Below are positions 26,290-34,972 of a DNA stretch of 64,000 nucleotides, piece after piece; the stretch's first letter is position 1; each line of letters begins with the position of its first letter. The position numbers were made by a program, and so were the translations under genes. Source of the stretch: Candidatus Sphingomonas excrementigallinarum (GTDB lineage: Bacteria; Pseudomonadota; Alphaproteobacteria; Sphingomonadales; Sphingomonadaceae); NCBI GenBank assembly GCA_019112965.1, contig DXIH01000152.1, positions 54,073 through 118,072 of the forward strand, written 5' to 3'. The notes below the pieces were generated by a model. That model was given only the letters and a program-made list of their open reading frames with translations. It did not search any database and had not been told where the DNA came from.

Positions 26290-27163
26290 CGCCGCGCTGT
26301 TCGAGGCGGAGCGGCCGCGGCTCGTCCGGCTGGCCTATCGGATGACCGGCTCACTCGCCGAAGCGGAGGATCTGGTGCAGGACGCCTGGTTGCGCTGGTC
26401 GCGGGTAGAAGAGGTCGAGGCACCCGCCGCCTGGCTGACCCGGGTCGTCACGCGGCTCTGCCTCGATCACCTGAAGTCGGCGCGGGTGCGGCGGGAGACC
26501 TATGTCGGCACATGGTTGCCCGAGCCGCTGCTCGGCACGACCGATCCGGACGAGGTGGCCGACGATCTGACCGTCACGCTCATGCTGGCCATGGAGCGAC
26601 TGTCGCCGTTGGAACGGGCCGCCTTCCTGCTCCACGATGTGTTCGACGTCGCGTTGCTTGAGGTGGCCAGAACGCTCGACCGCGCGCCCGCAACGGTGCG
26701 GCAACTCGCCTCCCGCGCCCGGCGGCATGTCGCGGAGGCGCGGCCGCGCTATCCGGTCGATGCGCAGGAAGCCGCCCGGATCACCCGCGCCTTCTTCGCG
26801 GCGGCGCGAGACGGTGACGCGCGTGCTCTGTCGGACCTGCTGGCAGAGGACGTCGCGATCCATTCCGATGGCGGTGGGCGCGTCCTGGCATTCCACAACA
26901 TCATCCGGGGTCTGGCAAAGGCGCAGCGCTTGTTCATGGGGCTACGTCGCAAATACCCCGACGCGCCGGTGGAAGTGATCCGCTTCGCCACGATCGACGG
27001 TCTGCCCGGCTATATCAGCCGCGCGGGCGGCGGCGTGCTCCAGACCACCGCGCTCGACATCCGCGATGGCCGGATCGCGGCGATCTACATCGTCCGCAAT
27101 CCGGACAAGCTCATCCGCGTCGCGACCGCTCTTCAGACCGGACAGGCGGTCGCCCGCGGCTGA
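26282..27163 (+). CDS. ECF41-family RNA polymerase sigma factor (SigJ-like)
   Basis: A 293-residue sigma factor. Region 2 is RLVRLAYRMTGSLAEAEDLVQDAWLRW. Region 4 is LSPLERAAFLLHDVFDVALLEVARTLDRAPATVRQLASRARRH, split by no gap. A SnoaL-like C-terminal domain (about residues 175-285) carries the ECF41 marks DGGGR and NPDKL; in this group the extension takes the place of an anti-sigma factor. It overlaps the AhpD-like gene by 8 bp and follows a matching promoter. Its 3' end overlaps the convergent MFS gene by 31 bp. Confidence 0.93.
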   Translation: MPDAALFEAERPRLVRLAYRMTGSLAEAEDLVQDAWLRWSRVEEVEAPAAWLTRVVTRLCLDHLKSARVRRETYVGTWLPEPLLGTTDPDEVADDLTVTLMLAMERLSPLERAAFLLHDVFDVALLEVARTLDRAPATVRQLASRARRHVAEARPRYPVDAQEAARITRAFFAAARDGDARALSDLLAEDVAIHSDGGGRVLAFHNIIRGLAKAQRLFMGLRRKYPDAPVEVIRFATIDGLPGYISRAGGGVLQTTALDIRDGRIAAIYIVRNPDKLIRVATALQTGQAVARG

Positions 27164-28296
27164 CGCCGGAATGCTATCAGCATCACCAGTGCCGCTGCCG
27201 CCATCGCCGCACCGGCTAGCGACACGATCTGCAACCCCAGCCCGGCGCCGATCACGCCGCCGCCGAGCGCCGCGCCTATCGCATTGCCGAGATTGAACGC
27301 GCCGATGTTCATCGCGGAGGCGAGGTTCGGCGCGTCCGAGGCGGCGTCCATTACCCGCATCTGCAAGGGCGGCACGATCGCGAAGCTGGCGATGCCCCAG
27401 ATTAGGATGGCGATCGCGGCGGTCACCGGCCATTGCATGAGAACAGTGAAGGCGAGCAGCGTCAGCGCCATGATCGCCAGCATCAGCATGAGCGCCCGGT
27501 CGACCGAACGGTCGGCCAGCCGCCCGCCGACGCCGTTGCCAATCGTCGCGCCGACGCCGAACAGCATCAACATCGCGGTGACATAGCCGGTCGAACCATG
27601 CGTCACATCGCGCAGGATCGGTACGATATAAGTGAACACGGTGAACACGCCGCCAAAGCCGATCGTGGTCAGGGCCAGCGCCATCACCACCGGCCCGCGC
27701 GTCAGTACCCGCAGTTCGGCACGCATGTCGCCGCCCACCGCAGCCGGCAGCGGTGACAGCGCGAGCCGCAGCGACAGCATCGCGATCGCGCCGACGCCTG
27801 CGATCCCGGCGAACGCCGTGCGCCACCCGATCGCCTCGCTGACCCAGGTCGCCGCCGGCACGCCGCCGATGGTCGCGACAGTCAGCCCGGTGAACATCGC
27901 CGCCACCGCGCCCGCGCGCTTGTCCGGCGGCACGAGGCTGGCGGCGACCACGGATCCGACGCCGAAGAACGCGCCATGGTTGAACGAGGTGACGACCCGC
28001 GCCGCCATCAGCATCCAATATCCACCCGCGACCGCCGACAGTGCGTTGCCGAGCGTGAAGATGCCCATAAGTGCGATCAGCAGTGTCCGCCGGTCGATCC
28101 GCCCGGTGGTGAGCGTCATCAACGGCGCGCCGATCAGCACGCCCATCGCATAGGCGCTGACCAGCAGCCCGGCGGCGGGGATCGACACCTGCAGGTCGGC
28201 CGCGATCACCGGCAACATGCCCATCGGCGCGAACTCGGTCACGCCGATGCCGAAGGCGCCGACCGCCAGCGCGAGCAATCCGAGGTTGAACTTCAT
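27133..28296 (-). CDS. MFS transporter (AraJ/sugar-efflux-like, DHA1)
   Basis: A 387-residue inner-membrane transporter with about twelve membrane segments. It starts MKFNLGLLALAVGAFGIGVTEFAPMGMLP, the N-terminus of the AraJ / PbuE group of drug and purine/arabinose exporters, with motif TGRIDRRTLL in the first cytoplasmic loop. AGGGAG lies upstream of ATG 28296. It is 13 bp downstream of the AKR gene at 28310-29344 on the same strand, forming an AKR-exporter operon divergent from a LysR regulator. Confidence 0.9.
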   Translation of the reverse strand: MKFNLGLLALAVGAFGIGVTEFAPMGMLPVIAADLQVSIPAAGLLVSAYAMGVLIGAPLMTLTTGRIDRRTLLIALMGIFTLGNALSAVAGGYWMLMAARVVTSFNHGAFFGVGSVVAASLVPPDKRAGAVAAMFTGLTVATIGGVPAATWVSEAIGWRTAFAGIAGVGAIAMLSLRLALSPLPAAVGGDMRAELRVLTRGPVVMALALTTIGFGGVFTVFTYIVPILRDVTHGSTGYVTAMLMLFGVGATIGNGVGGRLADRSVDRALMLMLAIMALTLLAFTVLMQWPVTAAIAILIWGIASFAIVPPLQMRVMDAASDAPNLASAMNIGAFNLGNAIGAALGGGVIGAGLGLQIVSLAGAAMAAAALVMLIAFRRQPRATACPV

Positions 28297-28309
28297 GATC
28301 CTGGCTCCC

Positions 28310-29344
28310 TCAGACCATCGGCGGCGCGAGGCGGGCGAAGCCCTCCTGCTGCCGATAGGGGGTGTGCGGATAGGGCGGCAGCACGTCGCTCGCGGCGTCG
28401 AGCACGGCCACCTGCTCGGGCGACAGCGCCCAGCCGACCGCGCCGAGATTGTCGCGCAACTGCGCCTCGTCGCGCGCGCCGATGATGATCGACGACACGG
28501 TCGGCCGCCGCAACAGCCAGTTGATCGCGACCTGGGGCACGGTCTTGCCCGTCTCCGCCGCCACCGCCTCCAGCGCATCGACGAGGCGGTAGAGATGCTC
28601 GTCCTCGACCGGCGGCGCGAACTGCGCGGTTTCGTGCAGGCGACTGCCCGCCGGGATCGGCCGTCCGCGCCCGATCTTGCCGGTCAGTCGACCCCAGCCG
28701 AGCGGGCTCCACACCAGCGCGCCAACACCCTGGTCCGCCGCCAGCGGCATCAGGTCCCATTCATACGCACGGCCGATCAGCGAGTAATAGACCTGATGCG
28801 CGACGAGGCGCGGCCATCCATGACGATCGGCCAGCGCTTGCGCCTTCATGATCTGCCAGCCGGGATAGTTGGAGACGCCCGCATAGCGGACCTTGCCGTC
28901 CGCGATCAGCCGGTCGAGCGTACCCATCACCTCCTCGGTCGGGGTGGAGGCGTCGAAGGCGTGAAGCTGGAGCAGGTCGATCCGGTCGGTGCCGAGCCGC
29001 CGCAACGCCGCCTCGACTGCGCCGATCAGGCGCGCCCGCGAGGCGCCCCAGTCCTCCGGGCCGTCACCCATCGGCAGGCCGGTCTTGGTCGAGATCAGGA
29101 CGGCATCGGGCCGCCCCTTGATCGCTTCGCCCAGCACCTGTTCCGACGCGCCATCCGAATAGGCGTCGGCGGTATCGAACAGCGTCACCCCCGCGTCGAG
29201 GCAGATGTCGACCAGCCGCCGCGCCTCGGCGGCGTCGCTTGTGCCCCAGGCGCTGAACAGCGGCCCCTTGCCACCGAAGGTCCCCGCGCCGAACGACAGG
29301 GCCGGAACGCGCAGGCCGGACGATCCCAATTGCCGATATTCCAT
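28310..29344 (-). CDS. Aldo/keto reductase
   Basis: A 344-residue AKR. Catalytic residues: D in LFDTADAYS, Y of that motif, K in ISTKTGL, H in LQLHAFD. The start has a near-perfect AAAGGAGG six bases upstream; the frame continues upstream to 29536 but that part is unrelated. It leads an operon with the MFS exporter and is divergent from the LysR gene (38-bp gap), which probably controls it. Confidence 0.92.
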   Translation of the reverse strand: MEYRQLGSSGLRVPALSFGAGTFGGKGPLFSAWGTSDAAEARRLVDICLDAGVTLFDTADAYSDGASEQVLGEAIKGRPDAVLISTKTGLPMGDGPEDWGASRARLIGAVEAALRRLGTDRIDLLQLHAFDASTPTEEVMGTLDRLIADGKVRYAGVSNYPGWQIMKAQALADRHGWPRLVAHQVYYSLIGRAYEWDLMPLAADQGVGALVWSPLGWGRLTGKIGRGRPIPAGSRLHETAQFAPPVEDEHLYRLVDALEAVAAETGKTVPQVAINWLLRRPTVSSIIIGARDEAQLRDNLGAVGWALSPEQVAVLDAASDVLPPYPHTPYRQQEGFARLAPPMV

Positions 29345-29382
29345 GACACCTCCTTTGCGAATGCCATTCATCAGGTGCATAG

Positions 29383-30354
29383 ATGGCCGTTGAAGAAGAA
29401 GGGCGGAACCGCCCGGCGGCGCAAAGGATCTGTGCGTTGGATGCAAAGGCACTTGGCAATGACGATCGCGCCCGGTCGCTTGCTCTCTTCGCGAGCGTCG
29501 TGGATCAGGGCAGCTTCTCCGCCGCCGGGCGCGCACTGGGGCTGACGCCCTCGGCGGTGGCGCGCGCGATCGACCGGATCGAGGCGCGGCTCGGCGTCCG
29601 GCTGCTGCTCCGCTCCACCCGCGCGTTGACGCTGACCGCCGAAGGGCAGGCCTATCTGCTCGCGGCCCGCCGCATCCTCGCCGATCTCGACGATGCCGAG
29701 CAGCGGATCGCCGATCAGGGCGCGCCGCGCGGACGGCTGCGGATCAGTGCGGCGCTGGCGCATGGCCGGTTGTGCGTCGTGCCGCTGCTCGGCGAGTTCG
29801 CGCGGGCCTACCCGCACATCCTGATCGATATCGCGCTGACCGACACGCTGGTCGATGTTGCGGCGGGTCAGGCCGACGTCGCGATCCGCTTCGGCCCGCT
29901 TGCCGACAGCGGACTTACCGCCCGCAAATTGTCCGAGGCGCGGCGGGTGATCGTGGCGTCGCCCGACTATCTGGCGCGGGCGGGCACGCCCAGGGTTCCG
30001 GAGGACCTGCACGCCCATAACTGCCTCAACTTCAACTTTCGCCGCGCCGAGCCGATCTGGCCGTTCCGCCGCGACGGCCGGGATTTCGCGTTGTCTGTGG
30101 ACGGCGGCATCGTCGCCAACAATGGCGAGACGCTGGGTCATCTCGCCGCTGCCGGGGTTGGTATTACCCGGGTCGGCCGCTTCAGCGTCGCGGCCGAGAT
30201 CGCCGACGGGCGGCTCGTGCCGCTGCTTGAGGACTATAATCCAGGCGACGTCGAGCTGATCCACGCGGTCTTCGTCGGGGGCTCCACAACGCCCGCGCGG
30301 GTGAGGGTTTTCGTCGACTTCCTGGTCGAACGCCTAGCTAGCCGGTTCGAGTAG
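29383..30354 (+). CDS. LysR-family transcriptional regulator
   Basis: A 323-residue regulator as read from ATG 29383. The winged helix (SLALFASVVDQGSFSAAGRALGLTPSAVARAIDRIEARLGVRLL) is followed by the substrate-binding domain. The family N-terminus begins near SLALF, so the true start may be TTG 29437, which has AAAGG nine bases upstream. Divergent from the AKR-MFS operon. Its 3' end overlaps the convergent MocR gene by 21 bp. Confidence 0.88.
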   Translation: MAVEEEGRNRPAAQRICALDAKALGNDDRARSLALFASVVDQGSFSAAGRALGLTPSAVARAIDRIEARLGVRLLLRSTRALTLTAEGQAYLLAARRILADLDDAEQRIADQGAPRGRLRISAALAHGRLCVVPLLGEFARAYPHILIDIALTDTLVDVAAGQADVAIRFGPLADSGLTARKLSEARRVIVASPDYLARAGTPRVPEDLHAHNCLNFNFRRAEPIWPFRRDGRDFALSVDGGIVANNGETLGHLAAAGVGITRVGRFSVAAEIADGRLVPLLEDYNPGDVELIHAVFVGGSTTPARVRVFVDFLVERLASRFE

Positions 30355-31746
30355 CGGGCGCGACACGGCCTTTTCCAGGAAAGCGTACAGCCGGTCGTCA
30401 TCGCTCATCGCGACGTTGAAGCGCATGTGGTTGCGCCAGCCGCCGTTGGTACTGAACACCGGCCCCGGCGCCAGCACGATACCTTCCGTGATCGCCCGCC
30501 TGGCAAGCTCAACGGCATCGACGCCATCGGGCAATCGCGCCCACAGGAAGATGCCCGCCGCCGGATTGGTCCATGGCTCGATGCCAACGGCCCTGAGGCG
30601 TTTCGCCACACCGGCCGTCGCTCGGGCCAGCCGGGTACGAACGCCGTCAACGTGACGCCGATAGCTGCCATCGGTCAGCACCGCGTGCAGCAGGTTGGCG
30701 GCGAGCGGACTGCCCGCCATCGACGTCGCGATGCGCAGATCGGCCAGCCCGTCGATCCAGTCGGGTCGGGCCGCGATATGGCCACAGCGCACCGCGGCGG
30801 ACAGGGACTTGGAGAAGCTGCCGATGCGGATCGTCCGGTCGAGCCCGTCGAACGCCGCCAGCCGTGGCGACGGCGTGTGCTCGAAGTCGGCGAAGATATC
30901 GTCCTCGACGACGACCATGCCATGGGCCTCGGCGATCTTGAGCAGCCGGTGCGCGGTAGCGGCGGCAAGCGTCGCGCCGGTCGGGTTATGGACGCCTGAG
31001 TTGGTCAGATAGAAGCGGGGACGATGCATCGCGGCGGCCTCGGCGAAGGCGGTGACGTCCGGCCCGGTCGCTGTCATCGGCACGCCGACCACCTTGGCGC
31101 GGTGTGCCCGCAGAAGCGCCAGAAAGTTGAAATAGCACGGGTCGTCGACCAGCACGGTATCACCCGGCTGAAGCAGGAAGCGACACACCAGATCGAGAGC
31201 GTGAGTGCCGCTGTCGGTCAGCAGGATCTGGTCGGGTCCGGCTTCGATCCCCTGATCCGCCATCCGCCTCGCCAGCAACGCCCGGAGTGGGGGCGAACCC
31301 AGGGGGGACGCATAGCCCGCCAGTGTGCCGTTCTCGTCGGATCGCGCCGCCCCACGCATCGCCTTGCGAAGGGCATCGCCCGCCAGCCAGTCATCGGGCA
31401 GCCAGCCGCATCCCGGCATCAATTCGTGTCGTCTCTCGCCCAGCGACTGGCGCAGCATCCAGAGCGGGTCGACCTCACGTTCCTTCGTGCTGGCCAGCCG
31501 ATCCAGCGCCAGCGGGGCCAGGGGCGCGGCAACATAAAAGCCGGATCCCGGTCGCGACCGGATCACACCCTCGGCCGCAAGGCGATCATAGGCCTCGACC
31601 ACCGTCGAGCGTGCGACACCGCTCGTCTCGGCCATGGCGCGGATCGACGGCAGCCGTGCGCCCGGCGTCAGCGTGCGGGCGTCGATCCGGTCGCGGATCG
31701 CGCGGACCACCATGCCGGTGCGGGTTTCGTCAGACGCGCTTGCCAT
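30334..31746 (-). CDS. MocR-type GntR regulator with aminotransferase domain
   Basis: A 470-residue fusion. Residues 1-75 are a GntR winged helix (ARLPSIRAMAETSGVARSTVVEAYDRLAAEGVIRSRPGSGFYV). The remainder is a type-I aminotransferase fold with the PLP lysine in SFSKSL, and NPTG in VHNPTGATL. MocR proteins sense pyridoxal phosphate or amine ligands. An upstream ATG (31779) exists, but an inverted repeat at 31748-31769 lies between the two starts, so 31746 is preferred. Divergent from PhzF and DJ-1/PfpI genes, its likely targets. Confidence 0.9.
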   Translation of the reverse strand: MASASDETRTGMVVRAIRDRIDARTLTPGARLPSIRAMAETSGVARSTVVEAYDRLAAEGVIRSRPGSGFYVAAPLAPLALDRLASTKEREVDPLWMLRQSLGERRHELMPGCGWLPDDWLAGDALRKAMRGAARSDENGTLAGYASPLGSPPLRALLARRMADQGIEAGPDQILLTDSGTHALDLVCRFLLQPGDTVLVDDPCYFNFLALLRAHRAKVVGVPMTATGPDVTAFAEAAAMHRPRFYLTNSGVHNPTGATLAAATAHRLLKIAEAHGMVVVEDDIFADFEHTPSPRLAAFDGLDRTIRIGSFSKSLSAAVRCGHIAARPDWIDGLADLRIATSMAGSPLAANLLHAVLTDGSYRRHVDGVRTRLARATAGVAKRLRAVGIEPWTNPAAGIFLWARLPDGVDAVELARRAITEGIVLAPGPVFSTNGGWRNHMRFNVAMSDDDRLYAFLEKAVSRPLLEPAS

Positions 31747-31747
31747 C

Positions 31748-31769
31748 GTACTACCATTATCACCAGTAC
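31748..31769. promoter_or_regulatory. Inverted repeat GTACT-N12-AGTAC upstream of mocR-type gene
   Basis: GTACT (31748-31752) and AGTAC (31765-31769) flank 12 bp. The site lies in the 106-bp divergent region and is a candidate binding site for the MocR-type protein. Confidence 0.45.
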
Positions 31770-31852
31770 AGTTCGGCATGATCGTACCGCCGTGTATCTG
31801 TCAGCGCCAGTCGCTCCGCGATAGGACCGGCCATCATCAACAGGAGATGCCC

Positions 31853-32695
31853 GTGACCCGCCCCTTTCGCCTCGTCGATGTATTCGGCACCGATCCGCTG
31901 ACCGGCAACCCGCTGGCCGTCATCGCCGACGCCGATGGCCTAACGACGGACGAAATGCAGGCGATCGCGAGCTGGCTGAATTTTTCGGAGACGACCTTCC
32001 TGCTGCCGCCGATCGATCCATCGGCCGACTATCGCGTGCGCATCTTCACCATGGCGCACGAACTGCCGTTCGCCGGGTACCCGACCTTGGGGAGCGCCCA
32101 TGCGTGGGCGGAAGCGGGCGGGCAGCCGAAGCAGGACGGCGTGATCGTGCAGGATTGCGGCGTGGGGCTGGTGACGATCCGGCGCGATGGCGACCACCTT
32201 GCTTTTGCCGCCCCACCGCTGCTGCGCGGGGGCGCGCCGACTGAAGCCGAGATCGCGCAGGTCGCCGAACTGTTGCGGATCGACCGCTCGGCAATTGTTG
32301 ATGCTGCCTGGGCCGACAATGGTCCAGGTTGGATCGCGGTCATGCTGGAGTCGGGCGAGGCAGTGCTGGCGGTCGAACCGGCGCGGTACCACCCCGAGCA
32401 TATCGACATCGGCATCGTCGGACCACATGCGCCCGGCAGCGAGGTTGCGTTCGAACTGCGCGCACTCTTCACCGACGCGCATGGCGGGCTGATCGAGGAT
32501 CCGGTCACCGGCAGCCTCAACGCGTCCGTCGGCCAGTGGCTGTTCGCCAGCGGCCGGGCCAGCGGCAGCTATGTCGCCGCCCAGGGTACGCGCCTCGGGC
32601 GGAGCGGGCGCATCCATGTCTCGCAGGACGAGGCCGGGCAGGTCTGGGTCGCCGGTGCGACGCGGACTTTGTTCTCCGGACGGACGCAAGGGTGA
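31853..32695 (+). CDS. PhzF-family phenazine-biosynthesis-like isomerase
   Basis: A 280-residue member of the diaminopimelate-epimerase-like PhzF family. It begins RLVDVFGTDPLTGNPLAVI, has the conserved Glu in NFSETTF, and the anion-binding IEDPVTGSLNA near the C-terminus. AGGAG directly abuts ATG 31847 but is six bases from GTG 31853, so GTG is the better start. The upstream open frame to 31634 overlaps the divergent regulator. It is translationally coupled to the DJ-1/PfpI gene (TGATG). Confidence 0.9.
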   Translation: MTRPFRLVDVFGTDPLTGNPLAVIADADGLTTDEMQAIASWLNFSETTFLLPPIDPSADYRVRIFTMAHELPFAGYPTLGSAHAWAEAGGQPKQDGVIVQDCGVGLVTIRRDGDHLAFAAPPLLRGGAPTEAEIAQVAELLRIDRSAIVDAAWADNGPGWIAVMLESGEAVLAVEPARYHPEHIDIGIVGPHAPGSEVAFELRALFTDAHGGLIEDPVTGSLNASVGQWLFASGRASGSYVAAQGTRLGRSGRIHVSQDEAGQVWVAGATRTLFSGRTQG

Positions 32696-33300
32696 TGCAG
32701 GTCGCAGTCTTGACCTTCGACGGCTTCAACGAACTGGATTCGTTCGTGGCCGCTGCGATCATCAACCGGCTGCGCCCGCATGGCTGGGCCGCGGACATCA
32801 CGGCGCCGACCGAGACGGTGACGTCGTTGAACGGTGTCACCGTCCATCGGCAACGGCCGCTCGATTTCGTCGAGGAAGCCGATGCGGTATTGATCGGCAG
32901 CGGGGTTCGCACGCGCGACATTGCCGCCGATCAGGCGATGCTCGCCCGGCTTCGCCTCGATCCAACGCGGCAGTTGATCGCGGCGCAATGTTCGGGGACG
33001 CTGCTGCTGGCCAAGCTCGGCCTGATCGGTGATTTGCCAGCCTGCACCGACCTCACCACCAAGCCGTGGGTGGTGGAGGCCGGCGTCACCGTCATCGACG
33101 CACCGTTCGCCGCTCAGGGCAATGTCGCGACGGCGGGCGGTTATCTTGCCGCGCCCTATCTCGCCGCATGGCTGATCGCGCGCGGAGGCGAGCCCGAACT
33201 GGCGCGCGAGGCCCTTCATTACGTCGCGCCGGTCGGCGAGAAGGGGCGCTTCGTCGACCATGCCATGGCGATCGTCGCGGGCGAGTTGGCATTCGCCTGA
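32695..33300 (+). CDS. DJ-1/PfpI-family protein
   Basis: A 201-residue protein of the class I glutamine amidotransferase-like fold. The nucleophile Cys is in the elbow AAQCSGTLLLA. It starts MQVAVLTFDGFNELD, with the Glu of the N-terminal strand typical of the family. ATG overlaps the PhzF stop. Family members are glyoxalases, isonitrile hydratases or chaperones; which applies here is open. Likely in one operon with phzF under MocR control. Confidence 0.88.
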   Translation: MQVAVLTFDGFNELDSFVAAAIINRLRPHGWAADITAPTETVTSLNGVTVHRQRPLDFVEEADAVLIGSGVRTRDIAADQAMLARLRLDPTRQLIAAQCSGTLLLAKLGLIGDLPACTDLTTKPWVVEAGVTVIDAPFAAQGNVATAGGYLAAPYLAAWLIARGGEPELAREALHYVAPVGEKGRFVDHAMAIVAGELAFA

Positions 33301-33337
33301 CCCGCCCGCGCGCATTGCGTAGGAATCCGCGTCGAGA

Positions 33338-34369
33338 TTACGTCTGCCGGCTGTCCCAGCCTTCCAGGACGATCTTGCCCCGCGTGGAGGCGCTCTCGAT
33401 CCGGCGGTGCGCCTCGATCAGGTTAGCGGCATTGATCGGCGAGAGCGTGTCGGTCGCCGTGGTGCGAATGCGTCCTTCGTCCACCAGTTCGGCCACCGCG
33501 TCCAGCAGTCGACCCTGCTCGCCGACGTCCAGTGTGTCGAAGAGCGATCGGGTGAACATCAATTCCCAATGGACCGACACCGCCTTGCGCTTGAAGGCGA
33601 CGATGTCGAGGCTGGCGGGATCGTCGATCAGCGCGAAGCGCCCCTGCGGCGCGATCAGCTCGGCGATATCTGCCAGATGGCGGTCGGTGTGGGTGGTCGA
33701 GAAGACGAAGGCGGGCGCGCCGATCTCCAACGCGGCGATCTGCGGTGCCATCGGCCGGGAATGATCGATGACATGATGCGCGCCGAGGTCGCGCACCCAG
33801 CCTTGCGTCTCGGCGCGCGAGGCAGTGGCGATCACGGTCAGGTCGGTGCGGGCCCGCGCGATCTGGATCGCCGCGGAACCGACACCACCCGCGCCGCCGA
33901 TGATCAGGATGGCACGGGCGCCGCCAGCCGGCTGGTCGTCGACCTTCAACCGGTCGAACAGGGTTTCCCAGGCCGTGATCGCGGTTAGCGGCAACGCCGC
34001 CGCCTCCGCGAAGGCGATGCTGCGGGGGCGATGGCCGACGATCCGCTCGTCGACCAGCTGATATTCCGCATTGCTGCCGTCGCGCATCAGGTCGCCCGCA
34101 TAGAAGACCTCGTCACCCACCTTGAAGCGGGTGGCCTCCGAGCCGACCGCCTCGACCACGCCCGCCGCATCCCAGCCGAGGATGCGCTCGTCACGCCCGT
34201 CGAACGGCGCGGCGCCGGTGCGGACCTTCGCATCGACCGGGTTCACCGAGATAGCTCGGACTGCGACCAGGATGTCACGCCCGGTCGGAATGGGCCGTGG
34301 CAGTTCTACGTCGATCAGGGCATCGGCCCGGTCGATCGGGCCGGGCTGGCGATAGGCTATGGCGCGCAT
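33338..34369 (-). CDS. Zinc-type alcohol dehydrogenase family / quinone oxidoreductase-like
   Basis: A 343-residue MDR-family oxidoreductase. Residues 1-130 are the GroES-like domain (ILGWDAAGVVEAVGS); the Rossmann domain carries IIGGAGGVGSAAIQIAR. Structural-zinc cysteines are absent, which places it with the NADPH:quinone reductase / ZADH-type 'YogA-like' proteins. AAAGGAG lies eight bases before ATG 34369. It is divergent from an HxlR regulator, a pairing often seen for such genes. Confidence 0.9.
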   Translation of the reverse strand: MRAIAYRQPGPIDRADALIDVELPRPIPTGRDILVAVRAISVNPVDAKVRTGAAPFDGRDERILGWDAAGVVEAVGSEATRFKVGDEVFYAGDLMRDGSNAEYQLVDERIVGHRPRSIAFAEAAALPLTAITAWETLFDRLKVDDQPAGGARAILIIGGAGGVGSAAIQIARARTDLTVIATASRAETQGWVRDLGAHHVIDHSRPMAPQIAALEIGAPAFVFSTTHTDRHLADIAELIAPQGRFALIDDPASLDIVAFKRKAVSVHWELMFTRSLFDTLDVGEQGRLLDAVAELVDEGRIRTTATDTLSPINAANLIEAHRRIESASTRGKIVLEGWDSRQT

Positions 34370-34415
34370 GGGTCTTGCTCCTTTTGCTGACGCACGCGAG
34401 ATAGAGACGGTGTCA

Positions 34416-34430
34416 GCCTGTGTCGTAGGC
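34416..34430. promoter_or_regulatory. Small inverted repeat in divergent ADH/HxlR promoter region
   Basis: GCCT (34416-34419) and AGGC (34427-34430) around GTGTCGT; candidate HxlR site. Arms are short, so this is weak. Confidence 0.3.
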
Positions 34431-34469
34431 ACAAAAAACGCTCATAGTGTCGGAAAGGATACCGTCCTG

Positions 34470-34817
34470 ATGGCGAAAGCCCGTCACTCCCGCCTCGATT
34501 GTACCCCGGGCTGCGCCGTCGAGGCGGCGGTGAGCCTGATCGACGGCAAGTGGAAGGCGGTAATCCTCTACCATCTGCAGGACGGACGCACGCGCTTCAA
34601 CGAACTGCGCCGCCGCGCTGGTGACGTGACGCCGCGCATGCTGACCAACCAGTTGCGCGAGTTGGAAGCCGATGGCCTGATCGAGCGCGAGGTCTTCGCC
34701 CAGGTGCCGCCGCGCGTCGAATACAGCCTGTCGGATCGTGGCCGATCCCTGTCGCCGATCATCGCGGCGCTGAAGGCTTGGGGCGATGCGAATATGGACC
34801 TCTTCGCGCGGCGGTGA
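34470..34817 (+). CDS. HxlR-family transcriptional regulator
   Basis: A 115-residue winged-helix regulator. CTPGCAVEAAVSLIDGKWKAVILYHL is the family N-terminus, and RFNELRRRAGDVTPRMLTNQLRELEADGLIER is the DNA-binding helix pair. Conserved Cys near the start (two, in DCTPGCA) could sense reactive aldehydes or quinones, as in HypR/YodB. AAAGGA lies upstream of ATG 34470; the longer frame from 34359 overlaps the divergent gene. Confidence 0.9.
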   Translation: MAKARHSRLDCTPGCAVEAAVSLIDGKWKAVILYHLQDGRTRFNELRRRAGDVTPRMLTNQLRELEADGLIEREVFAQVPPRVEYSLSDRGRSLSPIIAALKAWGDANMDLFARR

Positions 34818-34936
34818 TTATCCGACTGATGCGTCGGCGACGTTCGCGGCATTGCTCGAACGGCGTCGTGCCCGGATCTACGCCAAGAGATGGACATGTA
34901 GGATAAGCGACGGGTTTCCGACGTTTTTCACAATAT

Positions 34937-34951
34937 GTTCACATCCTGTTC
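34937..34951 (+). promoter_or_regulatory. LexA (SOS) box
   Basis: GTTC-ACATCCT-GTTC, an exact match to the alphaproteobacterial GTTC-N7-GTTC LexA site, 21 bp before the dinB start. It implies DNA-damage induction of the dinB-alkB pair. Confidence 0.88.
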
Positions 34952-34972
34952 CACATGCGTTAAAAGGTGCGC

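Noticed and set aside
31024-31824. 266-codon plus-strand frame
   Set aside because: Opposite the MocR-type gene; no domain or start signal.
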